The notes under the pieces: model-generated
Database searches by the model: none
Told to the model about the DNA's origin: nothing
Seen by the model: only the letters and a program-made list of their open reading frames with translations
Position numbers and translations under genes: made by a program
Shown here: positions 45,558-55,097 of the stretch, piece by piece
How positions within the stretch are numbered: the first letter of the stretch is position 1
Layout: each line of letters starts with the position of its first letter
NCBI GenBank assembly: GCA_052387735.1
Contig: JBQTIW010000032.1
Span: 1-58,925 of the forward strand
Length of the DNA: 58,925 nt
From: RBC101 sp052387735
GTDB taxonomy: Bacteria > Gemmatimonadota > Gemmatimonadetes > Gemmatimonadales > Gemmatimonadaceae
Reading direction: 5' to 3'

Positions 45558-47156
45558 ATGGCCGTTCGCAAACGAAGCACGACGGGCACCGCGACCCGCA
45601 AACCTCGCAAGGCGCCGAAGGCGTCGTTGCCGCCGGAGGTCGCCGTCCCCGCGCCGGCCGCACCCTATCCGCTGACGACGCCGACCGGGGAGCCGGTGAG
45701 CGTCGTGCACGTGGCGGCAGAGTTGGCGCCGTTTGCCCGGACTGGCGGGCTGGGGGAGGCAGTGGCTAACCTGGCATTGCAGCAGATCCAGGCGGGGCTC
45801 AGAACGTCGATCATCATGCCGATGTACAAGCAGGTGCACGGCGTCGTGAGCGACTTCGTGCCCGCGAGCGAGCCGTATCAGGTGCAGATCGGTCCACGCA
45901 CGGAGCAGGCGCAACTGTTCGAGTCGGCCTCGCTGAGGGCGCGCCAGGGTGATGGCAAGCCACGCGTGTATTTCGTCGCCAACGCACATTATTTCGATCG
46001 GGAAGGCATCTACGGGGACAAGAACGGCGACTACAGCGACAACGCGCGCCGCTGGGCGTTTCTGGCGATGGCGGCGCTGAACGGACTGCCGCAGGTCGCC
46101 GACGCGCCGGTGATGCTGCATGCCCACGACTGGCACACGGCGCTCGCGACGGCGTACCTGCGCGCCTACGACGTGGGACGCCCGTACTACCGGAAGACCT
46201 GGTGCACGCTCACCGTGCATAACGCTGGCTACCAGGGGCATTTCCCGACGGAGACGATGGCCGACATCGGGCTGCCGTGGGAGTTCTACAATTACCACAT
46301 GTTCGAGTGGCATGGCCGCGTGAACCTGCTCAAGGGCGGACTGGCCTGTGCGGATGTCGTGACGACGGTGAGCCCGACGCATGCCCACGAGCTCCGCACC
46401 GCCGCGGGCGGCTTCGGGCTGCACGACCACTTCGTCGCCATGCGCGAACGGTTCATCGGCGTGCTCAACGGCATCGACAACCACGACTGGGACCCATCCT
46501 CGGACCCGTACATCGCGGCCAATTACTCGGTGACGGCCCTGGGCAACAAGCGCAAGTGCAAGGCCGCCCTGCAGAATATCTTTGGACTGCCGCCGCGACC
46601 GGGGACGCCGATCATCGGCATGAGCGCGCGCATGGTGGCGCAGAAGGGCCTCGACCTGATCCTCGGGAGTCCCGCCTTTCTGTCGCTGGATGCGCAGTTC
46701 ATTTTCCTCGGACAGGGCGAGAAGCGCTACGTCGACATCCTGCGCGAACTCGCAGCGTACGCGCCCGGGCGCATCGGGGTGCAGACGAACTTCACGGTAG
46801 AGCAGGAGCATCGCCTGCTGGCCGGCGCCGACATGATCGTCATGCCCTCGCAGTATGAGCCATGCGGACTCACGCAGATGCGGGCGCAGCGCTACGGCAC
46901 CCTGCCGGTGGCCCGCCGTGTCGGCGGGCTCGCCGATACGATCGACGACGAAGAGACCGGTTTCCTGTTCGACGAGTACACGCAGGCGGCTTTCCTCAGT
47001 GCCTGCTCCCGCGCGATCGACCACTATCGGCATCCACAGGTGTGGACCGCGCTGGTGCGCGAGGCCATGTCGCGTGATTTCGGCTGGCACCGCTCCGAAG
47101 CCAGATACCGCGACCTGTACCGGCGAGCCATCGCTGCGCCTCGGTGGAGGCGTTAG
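45558..47156 (+). CDS. glgA: Glycogen/starch synthase (GT5) with basic N-terminal extension
   Basis: 532 aa from ATG 45558. GT5 features: VVHVAAELAPFARTGGLGEAV (KTGGL loop as RTGGL), HAHDWHTAL, VHNAGYQGHFP, VTTVSPTHAHEL, GVLNGIDNHDWDP, GMSARMVAQKGLDLIL and PSQYEPCGLTQM (conserved Glu). It adds glucose from ADP- or UDP-glucose to glycogen. About 48 extra residues rich in Arg, Lys, Pro and Ala precede the catalytic domain, unlike E. coli GlgA, which starts almost directly at its Val-x-E-x-Pro strand. The stop codon TAG lies inside a copy of the CGTTAGG heptamer. No glgC gene is present in the window, so the sugar-nucleotide supply must be coded elsewhere. Confidence 0.95.
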   Translation: MAVRKRSTTGTATRKPRKAPKASLPPEVAVPAPAAPYPLTTPTGEPVSVVHVAAELAPFARTGGLGEAVANLALQQIQAGLRTSIIMPMYKQVHGVVSDFVPASEPYQVQIGPRTEQAQLFESASLRARQGDGKPRVYFVANAHYFDREGIYGDKNGDYSDNARRWAFLAMAALNGLPQVADAPVMLHAHDWHTALATAYLRAYDVGRPYYRKTWCTLTVHNAGYQGHFPTETMADIGLPWEFYNYHMFEWHGRVNLLKGGLACADVVTTVSPTHAHELRTAAGGFGLHDHFVAMRERFIGVLNGIDNHDWDPSSDPYIAANYSVTALGNKRKCKAALQNIFGLPPRPGTPIIGMSARMVAQKGLDLILGSPAFLSLDAQFIFLGQGEKRYVDILRELAAYAPGRIGVQTNFTVEQEHRLLAGADMIVMPSQYEPCGLTQMRAQRYGTLPVARRVGGLADTIDDEETGFLFDEYTQAAFLSACSRAIDHYRHPQVWTALVREAMSRDFGWHRSEARYRDLYRRAIAAPRWRR

Positions 47157-47167
47157 GCGCGCCGCAC

Positions 47168-48859
47168 ATGCGACAGACCGACTTTGTGCTGATGCTGCAC
47201 AGTCATCTCCCGTACGTGCTCAACCACGGGCGGTGGCCGCACGGCAGCGACTGGATCTGCGAGGCGGCGATCGACACGTACCTCCCACTGCTGGAACAAC
47301 TGCGCGTGCTCGATGCGGCCAATGTCGCGGCGCCGGTGACGATCGGATTCACGCCGATCCTCGCCAACATGCTCGAGCATCCCACCTTCGCGAAGGAGCT
47401 CGACGCCTACTTTGCGCAGCGCTTCGCGTTCTGTGCCGAAGCGCCCGAATCGATGCGTGGCACGCCTGACGAGTCGCTGCTCTACCTCGTGGACTACTGG
47501 GAAAGCCGGCTGCGCCGGCTGCACGGTCTCTGGCTGGCGATCGACAAGGACATTCTCACGCAGTTCCGCTCGCTCCAGGACCGGGAGCGGCTGGAGATTA
47601 CCTCGTCCGCCGCCACGCATGGTTTCCTGCCGCTGCTGGGCCGCGACGAGAGTATCAGACTGCAACTGACCGTTGGGCGCGCCGAGCATGCGCGGATCTT
47701 CGGGAGGCCCCCCGAGGGCTGCTGGGTGCCGGAGTGCGCGTACCGGGCCGCCGGGCACTGGGAGCCTCTGCCGGGCGCGCCGAACGCCGGTCCCCGGCGC
47801 GGGATCGAGGAGTACCTCGCCGACGCCGACTATCGGTACTTCTACGTCGATTCGCACATGGCGCGGGCTGGGGAGCCGTTAGGCATCTACGGCACGATGT
47901 TCGGCGGCGAGGCCGAACGCATGGTCGTTCCTCCGGCCGTCCGGGGCCGGCGCGAGTACTCGCCCTACACGGCCTATCGGGTGACCGATGCCCTCGACGC
48001 GCGCGAGGTCGCAGCCTTCGTGCGCGATCCGCGCACGTCACAGCGGGTGTGGAACCGGCATGGCGGATACCCCGGCGACGGCGCGTACCTGGAGTTCCAC
48101 AAGATCCGCTGGCCCGGCGGCCTGCGGCTCTGGAAGGTCACGTCACGCACGAGCGACCTCGGATCAAAGGAACCCTACCTCCCGGATGCAGCACGGGCGC
48201 TGGCGCGGGACCACGCACACGACTTCGCCGAGCTCCTCGCCCGCCTGGCCCGTGGCCGCCCCGAGGAGGAAGGAACGGTCGTCGTCGCGCCGTTCGATAC
48301 CGAGTTGTTCGGGCACTGGTGGTTCGAAGGCCCCGATTTCCTTGGCGACCTGTACTCGGCGCTGCCTGGGACGTCGGGGGTTCGTGCGGTCAGCGCGGGA
48401 GCGCACCTCGACAGTCATGGGGCTCCGGTGGGGATTCAGCTGGCTCCCGGCTCGTGGGGCCGGAACGGCGACTACTCGATGTGGATGAACGACGAGGTCG
48501 CGTGGACGTGGCCGGTGATCTGGGAGATGGAGAACCGGTTCTGGGATGTGGCGCCGGAGGCCATCGAACGTGGTCATCTGCGGCCGGTGCTCGAGCAGGC
48601 AGCGCGGTCGCTGCTGCTGCTCCAATCGTCCGATTGGCAGTTCATCATCTCCACGGGCGAAGTGGAGGACTACGCGATCAAACGCTTCAACGGTCACGCC
48701 GACGACTGCCGAGAGTTGTTGGGGATGGTGGACGCCGGTCTGCGGGGCGAGCCCGTGGACCGCATGATTGCGCGAGCCCGAGAGCTGCAGGAGCGCGATG
48801 ACGTGTTTCGCACCATCGGGCCGGCGCTCGAACAGGCGCTGGGACTGCCATCCCGGTGA
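47168..48859 (+). CDS. GH57 1,4-alpha-glucan branching-enzyme-type protein (DUF1957 group)
   Basis: 563 aa from ATG 47168; a GTG at 47144 would overlap glgA and add eight residues. GH57 start LMLHSHLPYVLNHGRWPHG. The catalytic Glu is E189 in GCWVPECAYRA and the Asp is D377 in VAPFDTELFGHWWFEG. The branching-enzyme hallmarks WxPExAY and a C-terminal DUF1957-like helical region (DWQFIISTGEVEDYAIKRFNGHADDC) are present. Size agrees with Thermus/Thermococcus GH57 branching enzymes (about 520-560). With glgP, glgA and no GH13 glgB in the window, it should make the 1,6-branches of glycogen. The stop overlaps the next gene's GTG. Confidence 0.9.
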   Translation: MRQTDFVLMLHSHLPYVLNHGRWPHGSDWICEAAIDTYLPLLEQLRVLDAANVAAPVTIGFTPILANMLEHPTFAKELDAYFAQRFAFCAEAPESMRGTPDESLLYLVDYWESRLRRLHGLWLAIDKDILTQFRSLQDRERLEITSSAATHGFLPLLGRDESIRLQLTVGRAEHARIFGRPPEGCWVPECAYRAAGHWEPLPGAPNAGPRRGIEEYLADADYRYFYVDSHMARAGEPLGIYGTMFGGEAERMVVPPAVRGRREYSPYTAYRVTDALDAREVAAFVRDPRTSQRVWNRHGGYPGDGAYLEFHKIRWPGGLRLWKVTSRTSDLGSKEPYLPDAARALARDHAHDFAELLARLARGRPEEEGTVVVAPFDTELFGHWWFEGPDFLGDLYSALPGTSGVRAVSAGAHLDSHGAPVGIQLAPGSWGRNGDYSMWMNDEVAWTWPVIWEMENRFWDVAPEAIERGHLRPVLEQAARSLLLLQSSDWQFIISTGEVEDYAIKRFNGHADDCRELLGMVDAGLRGEPVDRMIARARELQERDDVFRTIGPALEQALGLPSR

Positions 48860-50928
48860 AACGGAGCATCGTCCTCCACGCGCATTTCTATCAGCCGCCT
48901 CGCGAGAACCCGTTCTTCGAGGACATCGAGGTCGAAGCGAGTGCGGCGCCCTTTCACGACTGGAACCAGCGCATCGAGCGCGAATGCTATCGCGCCGTTG
49001 TCGGCGCGCGAATTCCGGGAACGGACGGACGCATCGCGCGCGTGATCAATACGCTGGAATGGATCTCGTTCAACGTCGGGCCGACGCTGTTCGAATGGAT
49101 GGAACGTTACGCGCCGGACACGTACCAGCAGATCCTTGCCGCCGACCAGGCGAGTGTCGCACGACTGGGACACGGGAACGCGATTGCCCAGCCGTACCAT
49201 CATGCGATCCTGCCACTGGCCTCGCGTCGCGACAAGACGTCGGAGGTGCGATGGGGGAAAGCGGACTTCCGGCGCCGCTTCGGCCGCGAGCCCGACGGCA
49301 TGTGGCTCCCCGAAACGGCGGTGGACGAGGAAACGCTCGACGTACTCGCCGAGGAGGGGATCCGCTTCACGATTCTCGCTCCGCATCAGGTGACGGCGCC
49401 GCCGCCTAACGGTCTGCCGGGCCGGTACGTCACGACGGGTGGCCGGGAGATCGCGCTGTGCCTGTACAACGGCGATATCTCGCACGGCATTGCGTTCGGA
49501 GGCCTGGTGCGCGACGCAGGCCAGTGGCTCGAAGCACTCTGGAGCGTCCGTCCCACGCGACGGAAGGCTTCGGGGACGGGTGCGAGCGCCGGCGTGACGG
49601 CCGAGCATCCCGCGACAGCGCCCCTCCTGGTGAGCGCCGCAACCGATGGAGAGACGTACGGTCATCACCACCGCTTCGCCGAGATGGCGCTGGCCCGCGT
49701 GCTGGAGGGCTCGCGTGCAAGGGGTGGCATCGTCGAGAACTACGCCAGCTTTCTCGCGCGGTACCCGGCGATGCACGACGTGACCCTCGTATCGCCGACG
49801 TCATGGAGCTGTTCGCACGGGGTCGAGCGCTGGCGCTCCAATTGCGGGTGCCGGATGGACCAGCAGCTGGCCCCCAGCCAGGCGTGGCGCACGCCGCTCC
49901 GCACGGCGCTGAACGCGCTGTCGGAGGAGCTGCACGATGTCTTTGAAGACGAAGGGCGTCGGCTCATCCGGGATGTGTGGGCTGCCCGCGACGCCTATGG
50001 CCCGGTGATCGGGTCCGGCGATCTCATGGAGCGTGCGAGATTCCTTGGCGAGTGGTGTCTGCCCGACGTGGCGGGAGAGGCACGATCGCGCGCGCTGGAA
50101 CTGCTGGAGATGGAGCGCGACGCCATGCGCATGTTCACGTCGTGCGCCTGGTTCTTCGACGACATTGCCGGCATCGAAGCACGCCAGGTGCTGCGTTACG
50201 CGATGCGGGCGATCGAGTTGTCCGGTGCCCGGGAGCGGCTCGAGCCGACATTCCTGAGTACGTTAGGCGACGCGCGCAGCAACGACCGCAGCGCCGGGTC
50301 CGGTGCCGACGTCTATCGTACGCTGCGGCATCCGGCGACACCCGACGCGCGCTCGGCCGCGGCGGCCCGAGCGCTGCGCGATCTCCGCCTCGACGTGGAA
50401 CGCCACCTGCCTCCCGGCTTTGATGCATCGGTCGACGACGCGGCGGTGCATACCATCACGCGAGCCACGGCCCGGGCGCGCGCGTTCCGCGTGGCGCTCT
50501 CCCGACAGACGTCGAACGATCTTTCCTACGAGATCACACCCCTCGATCGCACGGAGTTGTCCCCGCCGATTGTGCCACTCGCCGAATTTCCGGAACGATC
50601 ACGACTCGCCGTGCGCGCCGCACTGCGTCAGGCGCTGTTGCCGCGCTGCCTGTCGCTGGACGAGCTCGAGCAACTGGCGTCCGGCGAGGTCTCTCTGCAA
50701 GGTGTCTCCGCCGTCGCGCTCACGCGTGCCATCCAGCGGCTGGCGCACGACCGCAGTCCGGATGCGCTCGACGTGGGGCATGCGGCGCTCGACCTATTCG
50801 AGCAACTGGAAACGAGCATCCCGTTCGACGCGCAGACGGCCTTCTGGCGCGTGTGGGAAGCAATGGGTCCTGATGAGCGACCGGTGCTGCGACGCTTGGG
50901 AGAGCGGCTCGGCTTCGTCCTGACCTGA
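48856..50928 (+). CDS. GH57/DUF3536 alpha-glucan-active protein
   Basis: 690 aa from GTG 48856, overlapping the previous stop (GTGA). The N-terminal GH57 catalytic region (residues 1 to about 310) begins SIVLHAHFYQPPRENPFFED; it has Glu153 in GMWLPETAVDEETL and Asp264 in SAATDGETYGHHHRFAE. The C-terminal ~380 residues form a helical DUF3536-like domain (WAARDAYGPVIGS, FTSCAWFFDDIAGIEARQVLRYA). GH57 proteins of this kind are annotated as amylopullulanase-like or uncharacterised; specificity is unknown. Its place after phosphorylase, synthase and branching enzyme implies work on glycogen, such as debranching or chain trimming. It is the last gene of the glycogen block; the ligase cluster begins 109 nt later. 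Confidence 0.88.
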   Translation: MKRSIVLHAHFYQPPRENPFFEDIEVEASAAPFHDWNQRIERECYRAVVGARIPGTDGRIARVINTLEWISFNVGPTLFEWMERYAPDTYQQILAADQASVARLGHGNAIAQPYHHAILPLASRRDKTSEVRWGKADFRRRFGREPDGMWLPETAVDEETLDVLAEEGIRFTILAPHQVTAPPPNGLPGRYVTTGGREIALCLYNGDISHGIAFGGLVRDAGQWLEALWSVRPTRRKASGTGASAGVTAEHPATAPLLVSAATDGETYGHHHRFAEMALARVLEGSRARGGIVENYASFLARYPAMHDVTLVSPTSWSCSHGVERWRSNCGCRMDQQLAPSQAWRTPLRTALNALSEELHDVFEDEGRRLIRDVWAARDAYGPVIGSGDLMERARFLGEWCLPDVAGEARSRALELLEMERDAMRMFTSCAWFFDDIAGIEARQVLRYAMRAIELSGARERLEPTFLSTLGDARSNDRSAGSGADVYRTLRHPATPDARSAAAARALRDLRLDVERHLPPGFDASVDDAAVHTITRATARARAFRVALSRQTSNDLSYEITPLDRTELSPPIVPLAEFPERSRLAVRAALRQALLPRCLSLDELEQLASGEVSLQGVSAVALTRAIQRLAHDRSPDALDVGHAALDLFEQLETSIPFDAQTAFWRVWEAMGPDERPVLRRLGERLGFVLT

Positions 50929-51037
50929 CGCGCATCGCGCGTGTGTCTTCTCGACGCGGCCTGGTGGCGCCTGACCTTCCGCGGCGGCAATGAACGTGCG
51001 AGCTTCGCGCTAACGCTGCCCAGGCCCTGCTCCGCTG

Positions 51038-52252
51038 ATGCCGTTCGCCGTTTTCGCCGCGCCGCTGCTGTCAGACAACGCCTTCTCGATGATCGAGGCA
51101 GCGGCGTCGCTCCCGGACGTCGAGCTCGCCGTCATCACGCACGACGAGGACCACCGGATGCGACACCTCCTCGGTCGCGTGGGGCACTGGAAGGTCGCGG
51201 ACATTCTGGATGTGCAGCAATTGCTGTGGGCGGCGCGAGAGCTCCAATCGCGTCGGGGACCGATTCACCGGCTGTTCGGGGCGTACGAGCAGCTGCAGGA
51301 ACCGCTCGCTCACGCGCGCGCAGCGCTGGGCATCGGCGGGATGAGCGTCGAGGCGGCGACCAATTTCCGGGACAAGGCGCGGATGAAGACGCTGCTGCGA
51401 GCCGCTGGCCTTCCCTGTGCGCGCCACCGGCTCGCCGGCAGCGTCGACGATGCAGTGGCGTTCGCCGAATACTCCGGTTTCCCGATGGTGGTGAAGCCCC
51501 CGTCGGGCGCCGGCGCGATCTCCACGTTTCGGGTTGATCGTATGGAAGCGCTCCTCGGCACCCTGGCCGTGGCCCCACCGTCGAGCGCAAAGCCGGTGTT
51601 GCTGGAGGAGTTCATCGTCGGCGAGGAGCACTCCTTCGAGACGATCACGATCGACGGGCAGCACCGATGGCACTCGGTGTCGCACTACTATCCAACGCCA
51701 CTGACGGTCATCGAGAATCCGTGGATCCAGTGGAGCGTCGTGGTGCCGCGCGAGGTCGACGATGCGCGCTATGATGACATCCGTACCGCCGCCCGCCGCG
51801 CGCTCGAGGTGTTAGGCATGGAGACCGGCATCAGCCACATGGAGTGGTTCCGGCGTGGCGACGGTTCGGTGGCGATCTCGGAGGTGGCGGCCCGCCCGCC
51901 CGGAGCGCAGATCACCACGCTCATGTCGCACGCCAATGACTTCAACGTGATCCAGGAATGGGCGCGCGCAATGATCTTCGGGGAGTTCAACGTCCCACAG
52001 CGCCGTTATGCGACCGGGGCAGCGTACCTGCGGGGTCTGGGGGATGGCCGCATCGCGGCCCTTCACGGTGTCGAGGAGATCCGGCGGGCGCTCGGTGATC
52101 TGATCGTGGATTTCAGGATGCCCCAGATCGGGGCGAGCCCCTCTGCGAGCTATGAAGGCGATGGTTTCGTGATCGTCAGGCATCCGGAGACGAGGCGGGT
52201 GGAAGAGGCGGTGATGAAGATCATATCGACCATTCGCGTGAAGCTCGCCTGA
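51038..52252 (+). CDS. ATP-grasp ligase A (carboxylate-amine ligase type)
   Basis: 404 aa from ATG 51038. An N-terminal pre-ATP-grasp domain of about 110 residues is followed by the ATP-grasp core: MSVEAATNFRDKARMKTLLRAAGLP, the nucleotide-binding strand GFPMVVKPPSGAGAIST (about 147-163), LLEEFIVGEEHSFETI, and Mg-binding SEVAARPPGAQIT (about 281). The C-terminus resembles the PurK/biotin-carboxylase-like subclass (FVIVRHPETR). It forms an amide or peptide bond by way of an acyl phosphate; neither acid nor amine is predictable. It is a paralogue of the next gene. Five tandem 8-bp repeats directly follow its stop. Confidence 0.88.
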   Translation: MPFAVFAAPLLSDNAFSMIEAAASLPDVELAVITHDEDHRMRHLLGRVGHWKVADILDVQQLLWAARELQSRRGPIHRLFGAYEQLQEPLAHARAALGIGGMSVEAATNFRDKARMKTLLRAAGLPCARHRLAGSVDDAVAFAEYSGFPMVVKPPSGAGAISTFRVDRMEALLGTLAVAPPSSAKPVLLEEFIVGEEHSFETITIDGQHRWHSVSHYYPTPLTVIENPWIQWSVVVPREVDDARYDDIRTAARRALEVLGMETGISHMEWFRRGDGSVAISEVAARPPGAQITTLMSHANDFNVIQEWARAMIFGEFNVPQRRYATGAAYLRGLGDGRIAALHGVEEIRRALGDLIVDFRMPQIGASPSASYEGDGFVIVRHPETRRVEEAVMKIISTIRVKLA

Positions 52253-52255
52253 CAC

Positions 52256-52295
52256 GTTCACCCGCTGACCCGTTTACCCGTTGACCCGTTCACCC
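52256..52295. repeat. Five tandem 8-bp repeats between the two ATP-grasp genes
   Basis: Five consecutive octamers of consensus GTTNACCC (GTTCACCC, GCTGACCC, GTTTACCC, GTTGACCC, GTTCACCC) fill the 46-nt gap. They directly precede ATG 52299, leaving no ordinary ribosome site. The same octamer family occurs in reverse orientation at 55098-55129. Confidence 0.75.
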
Positions 52296-52298
52296 CTC

Positions 52299-53516
52299 AT
52301 GAACGTCATCATGCTGGCCCCGGGGTATCCGGGCGAAATGCCGTACTTCTGTCGCGGACTCTCGCTGCACGGCGCCACAGTCTATGGTGTGAGCGACGTG
52401 CCGGAGAAGGACCTGCCGGCACTCACGCGGCAGCACCTCAGCGGCTACCTGCGCACGCCCGATTTCACCGACGAAGCCGCGGTGGTGAAGCACATCGTGG
52501 AGGGCGTGAAGGGACACACCATCGACCGGGTGGTGTGCATGTGGGAACCCGGCGTGGTGCTGGCGGCGAAGATCCGTGAAGCGTTAGGCATTCCCGGCAT
52601 GCGAGTCGCTCAGGCCGAGACCTTCCGCAACAAGGACCTGATGAAGCAGACCGTGGTCAAGGCCGGCATCCGCACGGCGCGCCATGCGTCCGCGACGTCC
52701 ATCGCCGGCCTCCGCGAGGCAGCCGAAGCGATCGGGTTCCCGATCATCGTCAAGCCGATCGCCGGCGCCGGGTCGATGGACACGGTCCGTGCATCGTCGA
52801 TGGCGGAGCTGGATGCCGCGCTCGCGCGCGTGACCAGTTACGACGAAGTGAACGTCGAGGAGTTCATTGAAGGCGACGAGTACACGTACGACACCATCTG
52901 CATCGACGGGCGGATCGTGTACGAGAACGTCTGCTTCTATCGTCCGAATCCCCTGGTCGCCCGCAGCACCGAGTGGATCTCACCGCAGACCATCGCGCTG
53001 CGGGATCTGTCCTCTCCGGTGATCCAGCAGGGTGTCTCGTTAGGTCACGGCGTCCTGGAGGCCATGAACTTCCAGACGGGGTTCACCCACATGGAGTGGT
53101 TCTACACACCGAAGGGTGAAGCGGTGTTCGGGGAGATTGCCGCCCGCCCGCCCGGCGCGCACACCGTGGATCTCATGAACTACGTGGGCGACGTGGACCT
53201 GTTCACGGGATACGCCGAGGCCGATCTCAAGGGGACGTTCTCGGTATCGACGGAACGCAAGTACAACGCATCGAACATCTTCAAGCGTGCCGACGGGCAG
53301 GGACGCATCACCCGGATCGAGGGACTGCAGCGGCTCCTCGAACGATACGGCGAGCACGTGGTGCACGTCGACCTCCTGCCGTTAGGCGCGGAACGACGCA
53401 ACTGGATTCTGACGCTGGTGTCGGACGGGTACGTCACGGTGCGGCACCCGGACCAGCAGGCCTGCTTCGACATGTCCGACGCGTTCGGGACCGAGCTTCG
53501 CCTGTTTGCGCAGTAG
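52299..53516 (+). CDS. ATP-grasp ligase B (paralogue of ligase A)
   Basis: 405 aa from ATG 52299; the frame back to 52281 lies in the repeat block. Layout is the same as ligase A: pre-ATP-grasp domain (NVIMLAPGYPGEMPYFCRGL), AQAETFRNKDLMKQTVVKAGI, GFPIIVKPIAGAGSMDT (about 146-162), VEEFIEGDEYTYDTI, FTHMEWF and GEIAARPPGAHTV (about 279). HMEWF and the (E/I)AARPPGA box are shared with ligase A, marking duplication and divergence; the substrate-side sequences differ clearly. It should be a cytoplasmic carboxylate-amine ligase. An esterase gene follows after 20 nt. Confidence 0.88.
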   Translation: MNVIMLAPGYPGEMPYFCRGLSLHGATVYGVSDVPEKDLPALTRQHLSGYLRTPDFTDEAAVVKHIVEGVKGHTIDRVVCMWEPGVVLAAKIREALGIPGMRVAQAETFRNKDLMKQTVVKAGIRTARHASATSIAGLREAAEAIGFPIIVKPIAGAGSMDTVRASSMAELDAALARVTSYDEVNVEEFIEGDEYTYDTICIDGRIVYENVCFYRPNPLVARSTEWISPQTIALRDLSSPVIQQGVSLGHGVLEAMNFQTGFTHMEWFYTPKGEAVFGEIAARPPGAHTVDLMNYVGDVDLFTGYAEADLKGTFSVSTERKYNASNIFKRADGQGRITRIEGLQRLLERYGEHVVHVDLLPLGAERRNWILTLVSDGYVTVRHPDQQACFDMSDAFGTELRLFAQ

Positions 53517-53536
53517 AGCGTGCTGCGGTAGGCTCC

Positions 53537-54361
53537 GTGCCACGCATGTCGATCAGCCAGGGGTTTCTCCACAAGTGGTTGTCGAAGCAGCGAACCCCAC
53601 CCGGGACGCTGGAGATCATCCGCGACGTCCATAGTCCCGAGTTGGCCAATCAACGGGACATTCTGGTGTACCTGCCGTCCAGCTACGCCAAGTCGACCAA
53701 GCCGCTGCCGGTGATCTACATGCACGACGGCCAGAACCTGTTCGACCCGACGACCAGTTTTGCGGGCGAGTGGGGGGTGGATACGGCGATGGCGCGGGCG
53801 CCTCGGACGGGACGTCGGGCGATCGTCGTCGGGGTGCCCAACATGGGTATCGACCGCATGCAGGAGTATTCGCCCTTCACCGATGCTCGTCACGGCGGCG
53901 GGAGCGGCGACGCATACGTGGACTTTCTCGTCAACACGCTCAAGCCGATGATCGACGCGCGGTACCGCACGCAGCCGGACCGGGAGTCCACCGGCATTCT
54001 CGGATCTTCACTCGGTGCGCTGATATCGCTCTATGCGTTCTTTCGTGAACCGTCGCAGTTCGGCTTTGTCGGGGCCATGAGTCCCGCCTTCTGGTTCGGG
54101 GAGGGCGGGATCTTCCCCTATGTCGAATGCGCCGCCAACGTTCGCGGTCGCCTGTACCTCGACGTGGGAACCCGCGAAGGGGAAGGCACGCTGGCCAATG
54201 CCCGGGCGATGCGCGACCTGTTGATCCGGAAGGGCTATCGCGCGGGCCAGGACCTGATGTGGGTGGAGGATCGGGGGGGAATGCATAACGAGGCCGCCTG
54301 GGGGCGACGGTTGCGCAAGGCGCTTCCCTTTCTCCTCGGCGGCGACAGGAACAGGTCATGA
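53537..54361 (+). CDS. Esterase D-type alpha/beta hydrolase (Esterase_phd, Fes/IroE-like)
   Basis: 274 aa from GTG 53537, or ATG 53546. Features of PF00756-type esterases: LPVIYMHDGQNLFDPTTSF, then the nucleophile elbow GILGSSLGALISLY, AMSPAFWFGEGG, and the His in GGMHNEAAWGRRLRKALPF. Relatives cleave ester bonds in siderophores, acyl sugars or glutathione adducts. No signal peptide is present, so it should act inside the cell. Placement among ligases suggests trimming, activating or unloading an intermediate, but the substrate is unknown. The stop overlaps the next start (ATGA). Confidence 0.88.
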   Translation: MPRMSISQGFLHKWLSKQRTPPGTLEIIRDVHSPELANQRDILVYLPSSYAKSTKPLPVIYMHDGQNLFDPTTSFAGEWGVDTAMARAPRTGRRAIVVGVPNMGIDRMQEYSPFTDARHGGGSGDAYVDFLVNTLKPMIDARYRTQPDRESTGILGSSLGALISLYAFFREPSQFGFVGAMSPAFWFGEGGIFPYVECAANVRGRLYLDVGTREGEGTLANARAMRDLLIRKGYRAGQDLMWVEDRGGMHNEAAWGRRLRKALPFLLGGDRNRS

Positions 54362-55089
54362 GCAGTCGAGTTCCCGGACATCATCACAAGTGGCACAGCC
54401 CGGCGATCGGGCGCGACATGCACGTGCGCTGGTTCGGCCACGCGGGCGCCAGGGTGCTGGCCTTTCCGACCACGATGGGCAACCATAACGAGTGGCCCAA
54501 CCGCTACATGCCCGATGTGCTGCGCGAGCACATTGAACGTGGATGGATCCAGCTCTGGTGTCTCGATCACAACCACGACCTCAGCTGGTACGACAAGAAG
54601 GCGCATCCCGGCGAGCGCGCACGGCGGCATCTCGGATACGACGCGTACATCAGGGAGGAGCTGCTGCCGTTCACGCGGAGCGTCAACGACAACGGATTCG
54701 TCATCGCGACGGGTGCCAGCTTTGGTGCCTTTCACGCGATGAGCATTGCGCTGCGCAATCCCCATCTCGTGCATCGGGTGATCGGGATGAGCGGGACCTA
54801 CGACATCAAGGGCATGACCGGCGGCTATTCGGACGGGTACGTGTACGCGGGAAATCCCTTCGACTTCATGCGACACGAGCACGATCCCGCTCGCCTCGCG
54901 GCGTTCCGTCGGCAGGACATCATCATCGCCATCGGTCGCGGCGACCCGCATTACGAGCAGAATTGCGAGTTTTCGGCGCTGTTGTGGCAGAAAGGCGTCG
55001 GCAACGCCTTGCGCGTGTGGGATGGGCACGCGCACGATTGGCCCTACTGGGAGGAGATGATGGTGAGGTATGTCGGCGGGCATGATTGA
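54358..55089 (+). CDS. Esterase-like alpha/beta hydrolase (COG4947 type)
   Basis: 243 aa from ATG 54358. The sequence HHHKWHSPAIGRDMHVRWFGHAGARVLAFPTTMGNHNEW is typical of the COG4947 esterase group. A nucleophile elbow GASFGAFHAMSIAL, RVIGMSGTYDIKG and the late His in VWDGHAHDWPYWEEMM give a likely Ser-Asp-His triad. Its relation to the preceding esterase is distant, so this is not a recent duplication. No signal peptide. It is often found beside ATP-grasp genes in other genomes as far as I recall, but activity is unassigned. A block of octamer repeats follows its stop. Confidence 0.84.
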   Translation: MSSRVPGHHHKWHSPAIGRDMHVRWFGHAGARVLAFPTTMGNHNEWPNRYMPDVLREHIERGWIQLWCLDHNHDLSWYDKKAHPGERARRHLGYDAYIREELLPFTRSVNDNGFVIATGASFGAFHAMSIALRNPHLVHRVIGMSGTYDIKGMTGGYSDGYVYAGNPFDFMRHEHDPARLAAFRRQDIIIAIGRGDPHYEQNCEFSALLWQKGVGNALRVWDGHAHDWPYWEEMMVRYVGGHD

Positions 55090-55097
55090 GTGCAAGC

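Noticed and set aside
45453..47090. Minus-strand open frame of 545 codons
   Set aside because: It is antisense to glgA, which has all GT5 motifs.
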